Below, piece by piece: positions 1 through 7,982 of a stretch of DNA of 22,444 nt. The stretch comes from Chara braunii. Taxonomy: Eukaryota > Streptophyta > Charophyceae > Charales > Characeae. Within the stretch, counting starts at the first letter, position 1. The number at the start of each line of letters is the position of its first letter. The notes under the pieces are model-generated. The model saw only the letters and a list, made by a program, of their open reading frames with translations. It did no database searches and was not told where the DNA came from. The stretch covers positions 1,031,696-1,054,139 of the forward strand of contig BFEA01000358.1 in the NCBI GenBank assembly GCA_003427395.1, read 5' to 3'. The position numbers were made by a program, and so were the translations under genes.

Positions 1-88
<88 letters not shown>
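1..88. repeat. (GA)n microsatellite
   Basis: An uninterrupted GA dinucleotide tract opens the window. A C-rich stretch follows to about 120. The window closes with the complementary (CT)n tract. Confidence 0.97.
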
Positions 89-90
<2 letters not shown>

Positions 91-267
91 CCTAAACCCC
101 CCCACCACCCCACCCCCCCAAACTTAACTTTTTTATTGCAGATTCGGGGTCCTCCAGCGCAGCAAAACCCCGGCTTCAAAAAAAAAAAAAAAAAAAATCC
201 CTGCTGGGTTTTGGGGCCGCCTGGATCTCCCGGGCGGACCCCCCCTGGCCCGGGAGATCTGTCCCTG

Positions 268-304
268 GCATGTATTTGACAAAGTGATTTTGTCAAATAC
301 ATGC
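268..304. repeat. Near-perfect 16-bp-arm palindrome
   Basis: Arms 268-283 and 289-304 are exact reverse complements around a 5-nt loop (GTGAT). Each side is flanked by the phrase CTGTCCCTGG. It is GC-poor, with no T-run to suggest a terminator. The rest of 89-409 holds a 17-nt A run at about 178 and no credible gene. Confidence 0.85.
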
Positions 305-409
305 GTTATCTGTCCCTGGCCAAGGGTCTTAACGTTACCGCCGCATAGACATCTCCACATCAATAAACCGCTTCTCGATTCCTGGTACTGTGCTATAGAA
401 ATATTCACT

Positions 410-700
410 GAGAGAGGATAAGATAGGACAAAATACGACATAATAGGATAGGATAGGATAAGATAGGGCAGAATAGAATAGAATAGGATACGATAGGGCA
501 GAATAGGATAGGATAGGATAGGATAGGGTAGGATAGGATAGGATAGGATAGGATAGGGCAGGGTAGGATAGGGTAGGATAGGATAGGATAGGGTAGGATA
601 GGATAGGATAGGGTAGGGTAGGATAGGATAGGATAGGATAGGGAAGAATATAATAGAATAGGATAGGATAGGATAGGATAGGATAGGATATAGACAGGAC
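410..700. repeat. (GGATA)n pentanucleotide satellite
   Basis: Tandem GGATA units with GGGTA and GAATA variants run for about 290 bp. Both strands stay open here and give Tyr-Pro-Ile-Leu-Ser type translations, which are repeat artefacts and not genes. It is not the plant telomere repeat. Confidence 0.95.
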
Positions 701-876
701 ATGGATATAATATGGATAAGAGAGGGCAGACTAGCATGACGATCCGGTAAGGTAGAAACAGGACAGCGTGGGGACAATTTCTGTTTAGCGACTTATTGGA
801 CTTGGGGCCATGGCTAACCATTCATTGTTGTACCTGCTTCTACTGCTTGGAATGACACTCCACCACTTTCCGGACT

Positions 877-1056
877 AGTATGGCACATATTACGCTGGTC
901 TAGTATAGCACATATTAGGCTGGTCTATAGCACAGATTAGGCTATCTTCCCCTTCATCTTTTCTCCCCACTCTACCGGTAGTGTTGGGAATGTTCATCTG
1001 GTCTCGTCCTGGTATAGACAATCAAACAGATAACTTTCCCAACAGTACCGGTAGAG
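877..1056. repeat. Short tandem repeat followed by a 21-bp inverted repeat
   Basis: About three copies of a unit containing GCACATATTAGGCTGGTCTA lie at 877-942. They are followed by an inverted repeat with arms 970-990 and 1036-1056 (20 of 21 positions pair; core CTACCGGTA) around a 45-nt loop. The remainder of 700-1227 shows no gene. Confidence 0.8.
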
Positions 1057-1499
1057 ATTCAGCATAAGTAGTGGAAGTGACCCGAACAGCTCTGGGAGCC
1101 CTCAACTAGTGTGGAGGCTTTTGATCTGAATCAACTGCGTGATGGGTGATCGTATTGCAGGCATAGTATGGCGATGGGGTAGGGAGCGCATCTAGCGTAG
1201 TCATATGAAAGGCAGGACCAGGGCTTCTTGCATTTCGGCAAATGCTGCGTCCTATCTTTGTTGTTTTATTCTGCATGTCGCTTGATACTGTCTTTGATTG
1301 AATTCATATCCCTCTATTCTTGCCCATGTCTTGGTGTACACATGGCTGTGGATACAACATTTTCCATTTTTCCCGTCATTTGGAGATTCTTCTTTCTGAA
1401 GTGTCTCGAAGGGACTGTTGGACGAATTGGCACCCACATACGTGCAACCTGTTTTCAGACCCACCACTCTCTCCCTTTCTCCATTTTCAAGCCCGTAGG

Positions 1500-1799
1500 A
1501 CCTGCTGCCTGTGTCTCTGTCTTTCTGCCTGCCTGTCTGTCTCTCTGTCTGTTGGTTGGTCACTCCGTCTTTCTCGTGGTATGGCTGGCTGGCTGGCTGA
1601 CCGTCTGTCTATCCATTTATATGTCTGTCTCGCTGCGTCCTGCCCACCACGGTTGGTCATTAGGTCTGTGTGTTCGTCAGTTGGCGTGTCCATCTGTCGG
1701 TTGGTCCTTCAGTCCGTTTGTCTGTCTGTCAGTCGCTCCTTCGGTCGGTTAGCCCGTTGGGGCATCCGTTCTTCCGTTGATCGCATCCGTTGTGGCCCA

Positions 1800-1889
<90 letters not shown>

Positions 1890-1945
1890 CACCTGTCCAC
1901 CTGTCTGTCTGTCTGTCTGTCTGTCCACCTGTCTGTCTGTCTGTC
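1500..1945. repeat. (CTGT)n tetranucleotide satellite
   Basis: The tract is degenerate CTGT from about 1500 and becomes nearly perfect at 1797-1945, with a few CCAC interruptions. Open frames across it on both strands read out Cys-Leu-Ser-Val or Asp-Arg-Gln-Thr repeats and are artefacts. From 1228 to 1500 and from 1950 to 2200 I see no supported gene. Confidence 0.95.
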
Positions 1946-2204
1946 CATGCCCTGTTCGAAGCCGTGGATTAGTTTTCTGGCGACTTACGGAGGTGATATG
2001 TCTTTGTGGGTGGTTGTCTTTTGCAGTGACGTGCCCCAAGTGCACGTATGGACAAGCTTTCTTCATGCAAATTCAGATCCGATCAGCCGATGAGCCGATG
2101 TCGACATTTTACAAGTGCTGTAACATGCAGTGTCAATTCAGATGGAGAGAAGGATGACGGATGAAGTTTGCTGTTTTTCTCCCTACGCTTGTGCTTTTCT
2201 CTGT

Positions 2205-2760
2205 ACATACGCCGGACTCTGCAGAAGATTAATGTTTGAGGGCGTCAAAATTGCCGTTTGTTTGAGAGAGTTACGCAGTGTTGTCAGCTTTCTCAGGTGA
2301 ATCAGATAGAAATAACTTCATACAAACATATGTGATATATATCTGAATGGATAAATGTCACTGGTGCTGCATCTGTCTGCAGAATATTGAATGTTTGGGG
2401 AGTCTGAATTGCTTTTTTTTTTTGTTGGTTTATTTTTAGTTTGGACCATTTCTCGTTTTTTGTGTGTCATCCTTGCACAGGGGCCATGCTAATCTTCTCT
2501 GTATCGCTCCAATTTTTACGGATTCCCAATGGACGAATTGCTGTTTGTTTGAGAGAGTTGTCCAGTCTTGTCAGAGTTCTCAGGTGAATCTGCTCGCAAA
2601 TACCCACACTCGAGTATCTGCAAGATATTTTTCACTGGCTGTGCATACGTCCGCAGAAGATTGAATGTTTTGGGCTAGTGGAAGTATCGTTTGTTTGTCT
2701 GAGAGAGATGTGCAGTGTTGTTAGCTTTCGCAGGCGAATCTGGTCGAAATGACTCGTACT
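2205..2760. repeat. Three diverged direct repeats of ~110 bp
   Basis: The unit contains GCAGAAGATTGAATGTTT, then an ATTGCCGTTTGTTTGAGAG-like phrase, then TTCTCAGGTGAATC. Copies lie at about 2205-2330, 2366-2600 and 2642-2760. The second copy is split by the U6 retrocopy. Because copies one and three are uninterrupted, they show the pre-insertion arrangement. Confidence 0.85.
2413..2534 (-). pseudogene. U6 snRNA retrocopy (polyadenylated, with TSD)
   Basis: Read on the minus strand, 2534 to about 2439 matches spliceosomal U6 snRNA nearly base for base through the core. The ACAGAGA box (2502-2496), the AGC triad (2490-2488) and the phrase GATTAGCATGGCCCCTG are intact, and the 3' portion ends in GAGAAATGGTCCAAA. 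Functional U6 ends in a U run that serves as the pol III terminator. Here the 3' end continues into an A-rich tail closing with 11 A residues (2423-2413). The sequence GAATTGC flanks both sides (2406-2412 and 2535-2541). A poly(A) tail plus short TSD is the signature of LINE-mediated retrotransposition of a small RNA. The 5' stem and the region after GATGACAC carry several substitutions, so I call it a retropseudogene and not an active gene. Confidence 0.9.
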
Positions 2761-2844
2761 CGTTATCTGATAGGCTAACTTTAGTATCCAGGAAGGTCTT
2801 TTGAAACATGTTGGGTTGAATTCGGGTAAAGAGTCACAAACTCC

Positions 2845-2949
2845 CGCCGTCACCCGAATGCAACACCCGGTCGTTATCGCTGCATCTGGACTGAAAGTTG
2901 TGCCAAATGCAGCTATAACGACCAGGCGTTCTATTCGGGTGAAGATGGT
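2845..2949. mobile_element. Palindromic MITE-like element, copy 1
   Basis: The left arm contains CACCCGAATGCAACACCCGG. The right arm from about 2903 ends in TTCTATTCGGGTGAAGATGG. The arms pair over roughly 45 bp around a spacer with the core CTGGACTGAAAGTTG. No coding capacity. Classification as a fold-back MITE is inference. Confidence 0.7.
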
Positions 2950-3019
2950 AGGTGTCAGAACAGAATTCCCTGAACGAGTCATGTACATACATATACTGAC
3001 AAATATGATCTCTCTGGGT

Positions 3020-3175
3020 AATTTTCCCACCATCTTCCCCCGCATAGGACACCCGTTTCCCACCATCTTCCCCCGCATAGGACACCTGGTCATGATAGCT
3101 GTAGTTGGGTAATTTTCGGTCCAGATACACCGATACTGACCAGGCGTTCTGTTTGGGTCAAGACAGTGTAAAGGC
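3020..3175. mobile_element. Palindromic MITE-like element, copy 3, with adjoining 27-bp tandem duplication
   Basis: The phrase CCACCATCTTCCCCCGCATA (plus GGACACC) occurs twice in tandem within 3025-3090. The second copy runs into a partial palindrome (CACCTGGTCATGATAGCTGT ... CTGACCAGGCGTTCTG) that resembles copies 1 and 2. From 3176 to 3420 I see nothing recognisable. Confidence 0.55.
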
Positions 3176-3422
3176 AGGATGCTGGACTGGTTGGTGGAGG
3201 GCTGACGGAGTGGCGGTTTGAACCACCGCTACTCCAGTGTGGGCGTGATCTTGGCTGCTGCCTCCAACTCAGGGCCGGGCAAAATTGTGCATCGCTTTAA
3301 AAAAGCGCAGATAGACTGGTGGTTGGTTTCAAAATTCTACTACTGACAAAATCCATAGACAGCTCAGGGTGGTCAGCGAAGAAAATCCAAAATGCTGACA
3401 TGCCCCTTAACTTCATACCCCC

Positions 3423-3424
<2 letters not shown>

Positions 3425-3454
<30 letters not shown>
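3425..3454. repeat. poly(C) run
   Basis: A run of about 30 C residues, so the minus strand is G-rich and could form a quadruplex. Long homopolymers of this kind are also prone to length errors in assemblies. From 3455 to 3842 there are short open frames without recognisable domains, which I do not call. Confidence 0.9.
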
Positions 3455-3455
<1 letters not shown>

Positions 3456-3842
3456 CTCTATGTTCTTGTTGAGCCGTGGGGACACAAATACACACTGTGA
3501 TTAACATTTTGTCTTCCATGGTATGTGTGTGGATGGCAAAGGGTCAAATATGTCTTCTTCCGCTAATTGGGGAGAGTTGTGGGTTGTGGTAGGGCTACGT
3601 TGTTGTGCTATCGTATTGTTCATGTTTGGGTGTGTGATGGATATTGTGTCGTGTGTAAGTACAGTGAGTGCACTGTCAGAATATGGTGAAGTAGCTTCAG
3701 TTTATCTGGGTTTAGGTGCGTGCAGCGTCGATCACATGTGGAGGGAGCCCTCCAAGTTGTGTCACTAAGGAGTACCACAAATTAGGGGAGAGTGTGTTGA
3801 ATGCTCTCCAGTCCTACCACTTGCGCCAGCTTGCATCCTGCC

Positions 3843-3951
3843 TACCGTCTTCACCCGAATCGAACGCCCAGTCATTTAAGCTGTATTTGGTGCAACTTTC
3901 AGTCCAGGTACGGCAATGATTACCGGGCGTTCTATTTGGGTGAAGACGGTA
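3843..3951. mobile_element. Palindromic MITE-like element, copy 2
   Basis: The 27-bp arms 3843-3869 and 3925-3951 pair with two mismatches (TACCGTCTTCACCCGAAT at the left end). The spacer carries CAACTTTCAGTCCAGG, which is the reverse complement of the copy 1 spacer core, so the two copies lie in opposite orientation. Between 3952 and 4555 no gene or repeat stands out. Confidence 0.75.
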
Positions 3952-4559
3952 TACCTCTACGACATGATCATGATAGAGCTGAAGGGGGCAAACCTTCAAA
4001 TGTCCTAACGGGTTGCCATCAGCCTTGGGAGGGCGTATCTCCACCGAGCTTCCGATGCATGTATCGCAACTTGTTGCAGACGTGTAGCATACGCATTTTG
4101 CGGCGTCTTCGCAAACTTCTTTACACTCGTTGGTCGGGATGCTGATCTCTCAAGCTTCGGACACAAACAATCGACCACCGTAGGGTGTGATACCCTAGGT
4201 CCTTCTACCAACATTTTTTCTTTTGTGCCGCATGAGTGAACACTCCCTTATTCCGGTTCTCTCATTCAAAGGCAAAATGTGCACTACAGTCAAGAAGGAT
4301 GAAAGCACTGTAATCCAAGTGAGAAAAGAGTTGGCACAAGACTCACCAACCACATAAAAGCAACCCATCTCAATATCGCATTTCACGTTGTATCTCTGTT
4401 TTCTACTTGTGTCCCTCGTCTCGTACCAGCCATCGAAAAAGGGTGGACAACTTGGGTTTCTGCCAGCCGACAGTCCTTTGTTGGCATTCTGTAGAACCTC
4501 CTGCAAGCAAATGTTTTGAAGTTCCATCAGGCATTCCAGGGACACCGCCCGGGGCCCTG

Positions 4560-4890
4560 CAGGCTTATCAGAGGTGCTGCGGACTTATCAGAAGTGCTGC
4601 AGACTTGTCAGACGTGTGTTGGAGGCTTGTCAGAAGTGCTGCAGGCTTATCGGAAGTGCTGCAGACTTGTCAGAAGTGCTGAGGACTTTTCTTTTCTCGT
4701 TGGCCATTTCTTGATTCATGCGGTGTCATCCTTGTGCAGGGGCCATGCTGATCTTCGTTCTCCGCACCGCTCTAATTTTACAGATTTTCTGAAGGACAGA
4801 AGTGCGTCAGACTTGTCAGGAGCACAGCAGACTTATCAGAAGTGTGTTGCAGACCTGTCAGAAGTACAGAAGACTTATACGAAGAAGCAT
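4560..4890. repeat. Minisatellite, ~20-24 bp unit GCAGACTTGTCAGAAGTGCT
   Basis: About six to ten diverged tandem units run at 4560-4685 and resume at 4800-4880. They are interrupted by the U6-like segment, and the open frames across them are repeat translations. The period is irregular and units differ by several bases. Confidence 0.85.
4700..4797 (-). pseudogene. Diverged U6 snRNA-like copy
   Basis: On the minus strand this begins GTCCTTCAG at 4797. It contains GATCAGCATGGCCCCTGCAC and AAGGATGACAC, and ends near AATCAAGAAATGGCCAA, in the order and spacing of U6. The ACAGAGA region is altered (CGGAGAACG), so it could not act as a normal U6. An A/G-rich tail (GAGAAAAGAAAAG) follows at the 3' end. 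It interrupts a minisatellite, so a clean TSD cannot be told from the repeat itself. It is much older or more diverged than the copy at 2413-2534. Confidence 0.75.
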
Positions 4891-5099
4891 TAGGGGTTTC
4901 TGAAATCAACAGATTCAGTTGGAACTCAGCCGGAACTCAGTCAAGCCTCATAAAACTCAGGGGCGAGACTTCATCGACCCAAAAAAAAAAAGAATCGGCA
5001 GTTATAAACAGCGCTCATTGGACTCTGTCAGAACTTCGTAATCACCCCTGACACACAGTGGGCCTTCCTGAGCTATAGCGAAAATTTCGTGAGTTGCTG

Positions 5100-5545
5100 C
5101 AGGTATGTCTAATACGTAGTAGACTCTCCCGGATCACAGCAAGTATACATGAGGTCCAGCAAGGATATGTTGGATCCAGCAAGCATTTCCAAGTCCCAGC
5201 ACGCATATCTGAGATCCAGCAAGCATTTCTGAGTGCCAGCAGACAACTCCCAGTTTCAGCCGATGTTTTCTGAGTTCTAACGGACTCAGTTCAGTCGCAG
5301 ACGACACAGTTTAAACTCAACAAATGCAGCTTACTCTCAGCAGATTCAGTCCATTCACAGCAGTTATAGTTTAGTCTCAGCAAACTCAGTTCTCTCCCAG
5401 CAGACTCAGTTCATCAACTGCAGATTCAGTTTACTCTCAGTAGACTCAGACTCAGTTCAATCACAGCAGGCTTAGTTCATTCACTCTCAACAGACTCAGT
5501 TCATTCACAGCAGATTGAGTTTAGTCTTGGCAGACCCACTCAACT
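5100..5545. repeat. Diverged minisatellite, ~20-23 bp unit CAGCAGACTCAGTTCATTCA
   Basis: The first part (5100-5260) has units like CCAGCAAGCATTTCTGAG. The second (5280-5545) has CAGCAGACTCAGTT(C/T)A-type units. The two halves look like one drifting repeat. From 4890 to 5100 and from 5546 to 5815 no supported gene is seen. Confidence 0.8.
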
Positions 5546-5819
5546 TTCCAGTAGGTCCAATCAGATCTCAGTGGGTTAAATCAAGGCTTGACAGGCAAGG
5601 CTTCAACTCGATGGAATCTACAAACTTCAGGATACCTGAAGAGAAGGTTCTAGCTTTCATGCTCGAGGTATGGGGGCGAGGAAAAGAGAATAGAGGGGGA
5701 TGCCAGTGAAAAATGAGATCCGTGAAAATCACTCAATAGGATTTTAACCAAGATCTGAAAATGATTCCTTTTGTCTTACATGAAGGGCGTGGGATTCAGA
5801 TGCCAAGATTTAACTTATC

Positions 5820-5913
5820 TTCGCCCGATGTAGCATCGCGTTCGTGTTCGGTGATCGAACCCGAACGTTTGCGACTGAAAGCGAATGATGGCTGAAACCC
5901 TTCGAACGCGAAC

Positions 5914-5985
<72 letters not shown>

Positions 5986-6115
5986 TAGCACGGCGAACGT
6001 GTTCGCGGCCCTTTCTGTTCGGGCGAACACGTTCTCCCGTTCGCGCAAACGGGTCGAGAACACGTTCGCGAGAACGTATTTTCGAGGCCCGCAAACGGGG
6101 TTCCCCTGGGCCGGT
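5820..6115. repeat. CGAACG/GTTCGC-rich block around a (TA)n tract
   Basis: A (TA)n tract lies at about 5917-5981. Both flanks are dense in GAACG/CGTTC words and short palindromes such as GAACACGTTC. It resembles in composition the terminal blocks of the hAT-like elements further right, but I cannot align full ends. Translations with Ile-Tyr repeats come from the (TA)n tract. From 6116 to 6500 nothing is recognised. Confidence 0.75.
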
Positions 6116-6502
6116 ACCGGTTGCCGGCGGGGCTTTGGAGGCCTCAATACCCCCTTATACCACCCCAACAGCCCCGAACCACCGCCAACACCCTCACTAA
6201 ACCGTCCATAACCCCCCTATATCACCCCTACACTCCGGTGGATCGCATGCACGCGAGTTCCACACGTGCGGCGCCTAGTGCACGCGCAACCATGCGCGCG
6301 CACCCCAATAAATAGAGTAAAAAAAACATTGGAGAGGGCTGGCTGAGGTAGCCAATAGTACGCCTCCCTTCTAAAATATCAAAGGGCACAAAAAAAAATA
6401 AATTGAGCACACGTATTCCTTCTTGAATTGTCCTTTTCCCGAAGGACCCCCGCAGTGCATCTGCAAAGGTCCCAACGTCTAAAGAGACGTTCAGCAAATT
6501 TG

Positions 6503-6740
6503 GTGAGAGAATGGAGCAGGCCAGCAATATGTATTCTGGATCCGAAGTCAGGTATGCTTTCCAGCGGTTATGGGTTACACGCTACAACCACTTACTACTG
6601 TAGCTCTCTCTTTCTTTTGTTTCCTTTTCCTACGAGCAGTGGCCCTAAGGGCCTTGCTCCACTCGTCACTACTTGCACAAAAGACAAATTGTATGGCGGC
6701 GTATGGTTCCATGTTCCAGCAGAAGATTCATTCCTCTCTT
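6503..6740 (+). repeat. Dispersed repeat R, copy A
   Basis: Homologous by eye to the minus strand of 12405-12658. Shared blocks in the same order are a CTGGAT(C/T)CGAA phrase, CGGTTATGGGT, a T/C-rich tract, CAGTGGCCCTAAGGGCC, GCACAAAAGACAAA and GCAGAAGATTCATTC. The GGCCCTAAGGGCC core is itself palindromic. There is no coding region and no clear tRNA-type promoter, so the class (SINE or MITE) is unknown. Confidence 0.75.
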
Positions 6741-6795
6741 TCTTTTGTTTCGTTTTTTTTTTCTTGTTTTCTTTTTTTTTCTTTTGTTTCGTTTT

Positions 6796-6796
6796 N
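6796..6796. other. Single ambiguous base (N) at a T-run/A-run junction
   Basis: The only N in the window separates a T-rich tract on the left from a run of A on the right. It probably marks an unresolved homopolymer or a contig join. The left end of the repeat starting at 6797 is therefore not trustworthy. Confidence 0.9.
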
Positions 6797-6875
6797 AAAA
6801 AAAAAAAAAAAAAAAAAATCCAAAAAATCTGAAAACAATATATGTTGTATAGAAGAATGAACTTAACAACATTTG
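6797..6875 (+). mobile_element. hAT-like element 0, left fragment
   Basis: Poly(A), then AAAAAATCTGAAAAC and a TATGTTGTATAGAAGAATGA phrase. These match the conserved 'body A' of the hAT-like family at 14630-14745 and 11122-11240. The fragment ends in AACAACATTTG (6865-6875), which is duplicated at 9684-9694 on the other side of the inserted GIY-YIG element. Its own terminus is lost at the N. Confidence 0.75.
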
Positions 6876-6876
6876 G

Positions 6877-7267
6877 AGGATGATACAAGACCGCACTCAA
6901 AGCACGCCAATGCACACAAAGCAGGCAGTAAACAGCGATCAGGACAAAGCCAAGACAAGCTGTATACTCATCATCAAACATCAACTTCCTTAAAATTGAC
7001 CCACGTTAACCAGTGAAGTTAACTGTGGTCGAGTGAAAACACAGAAGATGATAGAAAATGATGAAAATGAAAATGAAGACGGACTTGCCACCAACAAATC
7101 TCCGACTACCGCAATCATCACTACGGTCAGCCCCGACCCTCCCCCGACTACCGCAGTCGTGTGACTACGGATAGTCCATCTCATAGTCCTGTCAGCGCCA
7201 TTCCGGCGAGAGAGGAAAAACTACTAAAAAAAACACCTATTTAACCCGACCGTCAACCGAATCAACA
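6877..7267 (-). repeat. Downstream terminal direct repeat of the GIY-YIG element
   Basis: Pairs with 9301-9687. Read on the minus strand it begins TGTTGATTCGGTTGACGG and ends GGTCTTGTATCATCCT. Relative to the other copy it has about 20 substitutions and an extra 4 bp near 7162. It contains an internal near-duplication of CCGACTACCGCA. Confidence 0.9.
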
Positions 7268-7604
7268 CTGTCGTACTACTTGCAGTGGACAGCCTAGGAT
7301 CAAAAACCAGCATACTCGGAGTCTGCCCCATACTGCGCCAAGGCGCAGGTACCGAGTCCAAAAAGCGGGGTGTTCGGATAGTCTGAAAAACAGTCGGACA
7401 AATCATCCTGGTGCCCGGTTCTCAACCAGGTCCTCCTTCATTGCATACTGTACGACGTTCTACCCAGAGTGTCCGACCACATACACTACTATGCTATAAT
7501 ACCAGACGAATCACAGAGGGCAAGCCCTGGTCCACATATACACACCACCAAACTACACTACGAGCCTATCTCCTGATCGAACTTACACTAAACTATCTAA
7601 CAAA

Positions 7605-7982
7605 CTACGTCCAATCTCTCTCCGTGAGAAGTAGAGCAATCGTCTTCCAAACTCCATTCTTGTCCCTGCTGAAATTCCTCAGGGCCCGCCATCTTGCCCA
7701 GAGGCTCCTCTCCGTCAAACCAATATAAACTTGCTTATGCGACGACGATAGTAGGACATATACACAACTCTTTGGTTCCGTTAAGTCAAAGGTCCCCCTA
7801 TCCAATTCATCCTTCAAATATCCCACAAACTTTTCACCCCATCTCGCCCTACCCGTCAGTATCAGTCCAATCGTGGCTGCTCTAAATTCCCTCTCATCAG
7901 ATCTGCACTTACCCTGATTCGCCTGTCTTCGATTACTCAACTCATTCGCTCTATCCAGGAAGTCGTCGCGACGACAAGCACC
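7605..7982 (-). CDS. GIY-YIG-like nuclease segment (truncated)
   Basis: The frame is open from just after the TGA at 7985-7983 and ends with TAG at 7605. The first possible initiator in the annotated 111-residue piece is TTG at 7940, so an independent start is doubtful. The motif block SCVYVLLSSSHKQVYIGLT holds the two halves of the GIY-YIG signature (VY at codons about 7763-7758; YIG at 7727-7719), followed 10-12 residues later by Arg in SLWARWRAL, as in the family's catalytic Arg position. GIY-YIG domains cut DNA during homing, repair or Penelope-type retrotransposition. Only about 50 residues follow the first motif Tyr, fewer than the ~70 after which the metal-binding Glu normally lies, so the domain looks cut short. 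It is in the same reading frame as the zinc-knuckle protein upstream, which suggests one polyprotein broken or regulated by a stop codon. The domain call rests on motif recognition only. Confidence 0.6.
   Translation of the reverse strand, partial: GACRRDDFLDRANELSNRRQANQGKCRSDEREFRAATIGLILTGRARWGEKFVGYLKDELDRGTFDLTEPKSCVYVLLSSSHKQVYIGLTERSLWARWRALRNFSRDKNGVWKTIALLLTERDWT

Noticed and set aside
89-125. CCCTAAACCCCCC resembling a plant telomere repeat
   Set aside because: Only a single CCCTAAA with no tandem array; it is a C-rich tract beside (GA)n.
405-821. Long open frames across the GGATA satellite on the minus strand
   Set aside because: They are translations of a pentamer repeat (Ser-Tyr-Pro-Ile-Leu) without any domain, and overlapping frames are equally open.
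1228-2157. Several overlapping frames rich in Cys-Leu-Ser-Val or Asp-Arg-Gln-Thr
   Set aside because: Tetranucleotide CTGT repeat translations; open in many phases and on both strands.
3523-3768. 81-codon open frame on the plus strand
   Set aside because: No recognisable domain and no supporting context; length is within chance expectation.
877-5545. CRISPR-like spaced repeats
   Set aside because: Repeat units are contiguous and diverged, with no unique spacers of constant length, and the setting is eukaryotic.
5810-6168. Frames with long Ile-Tyr runs
   Set aside because: (TA)n microsatellite translation with repeat flanks.
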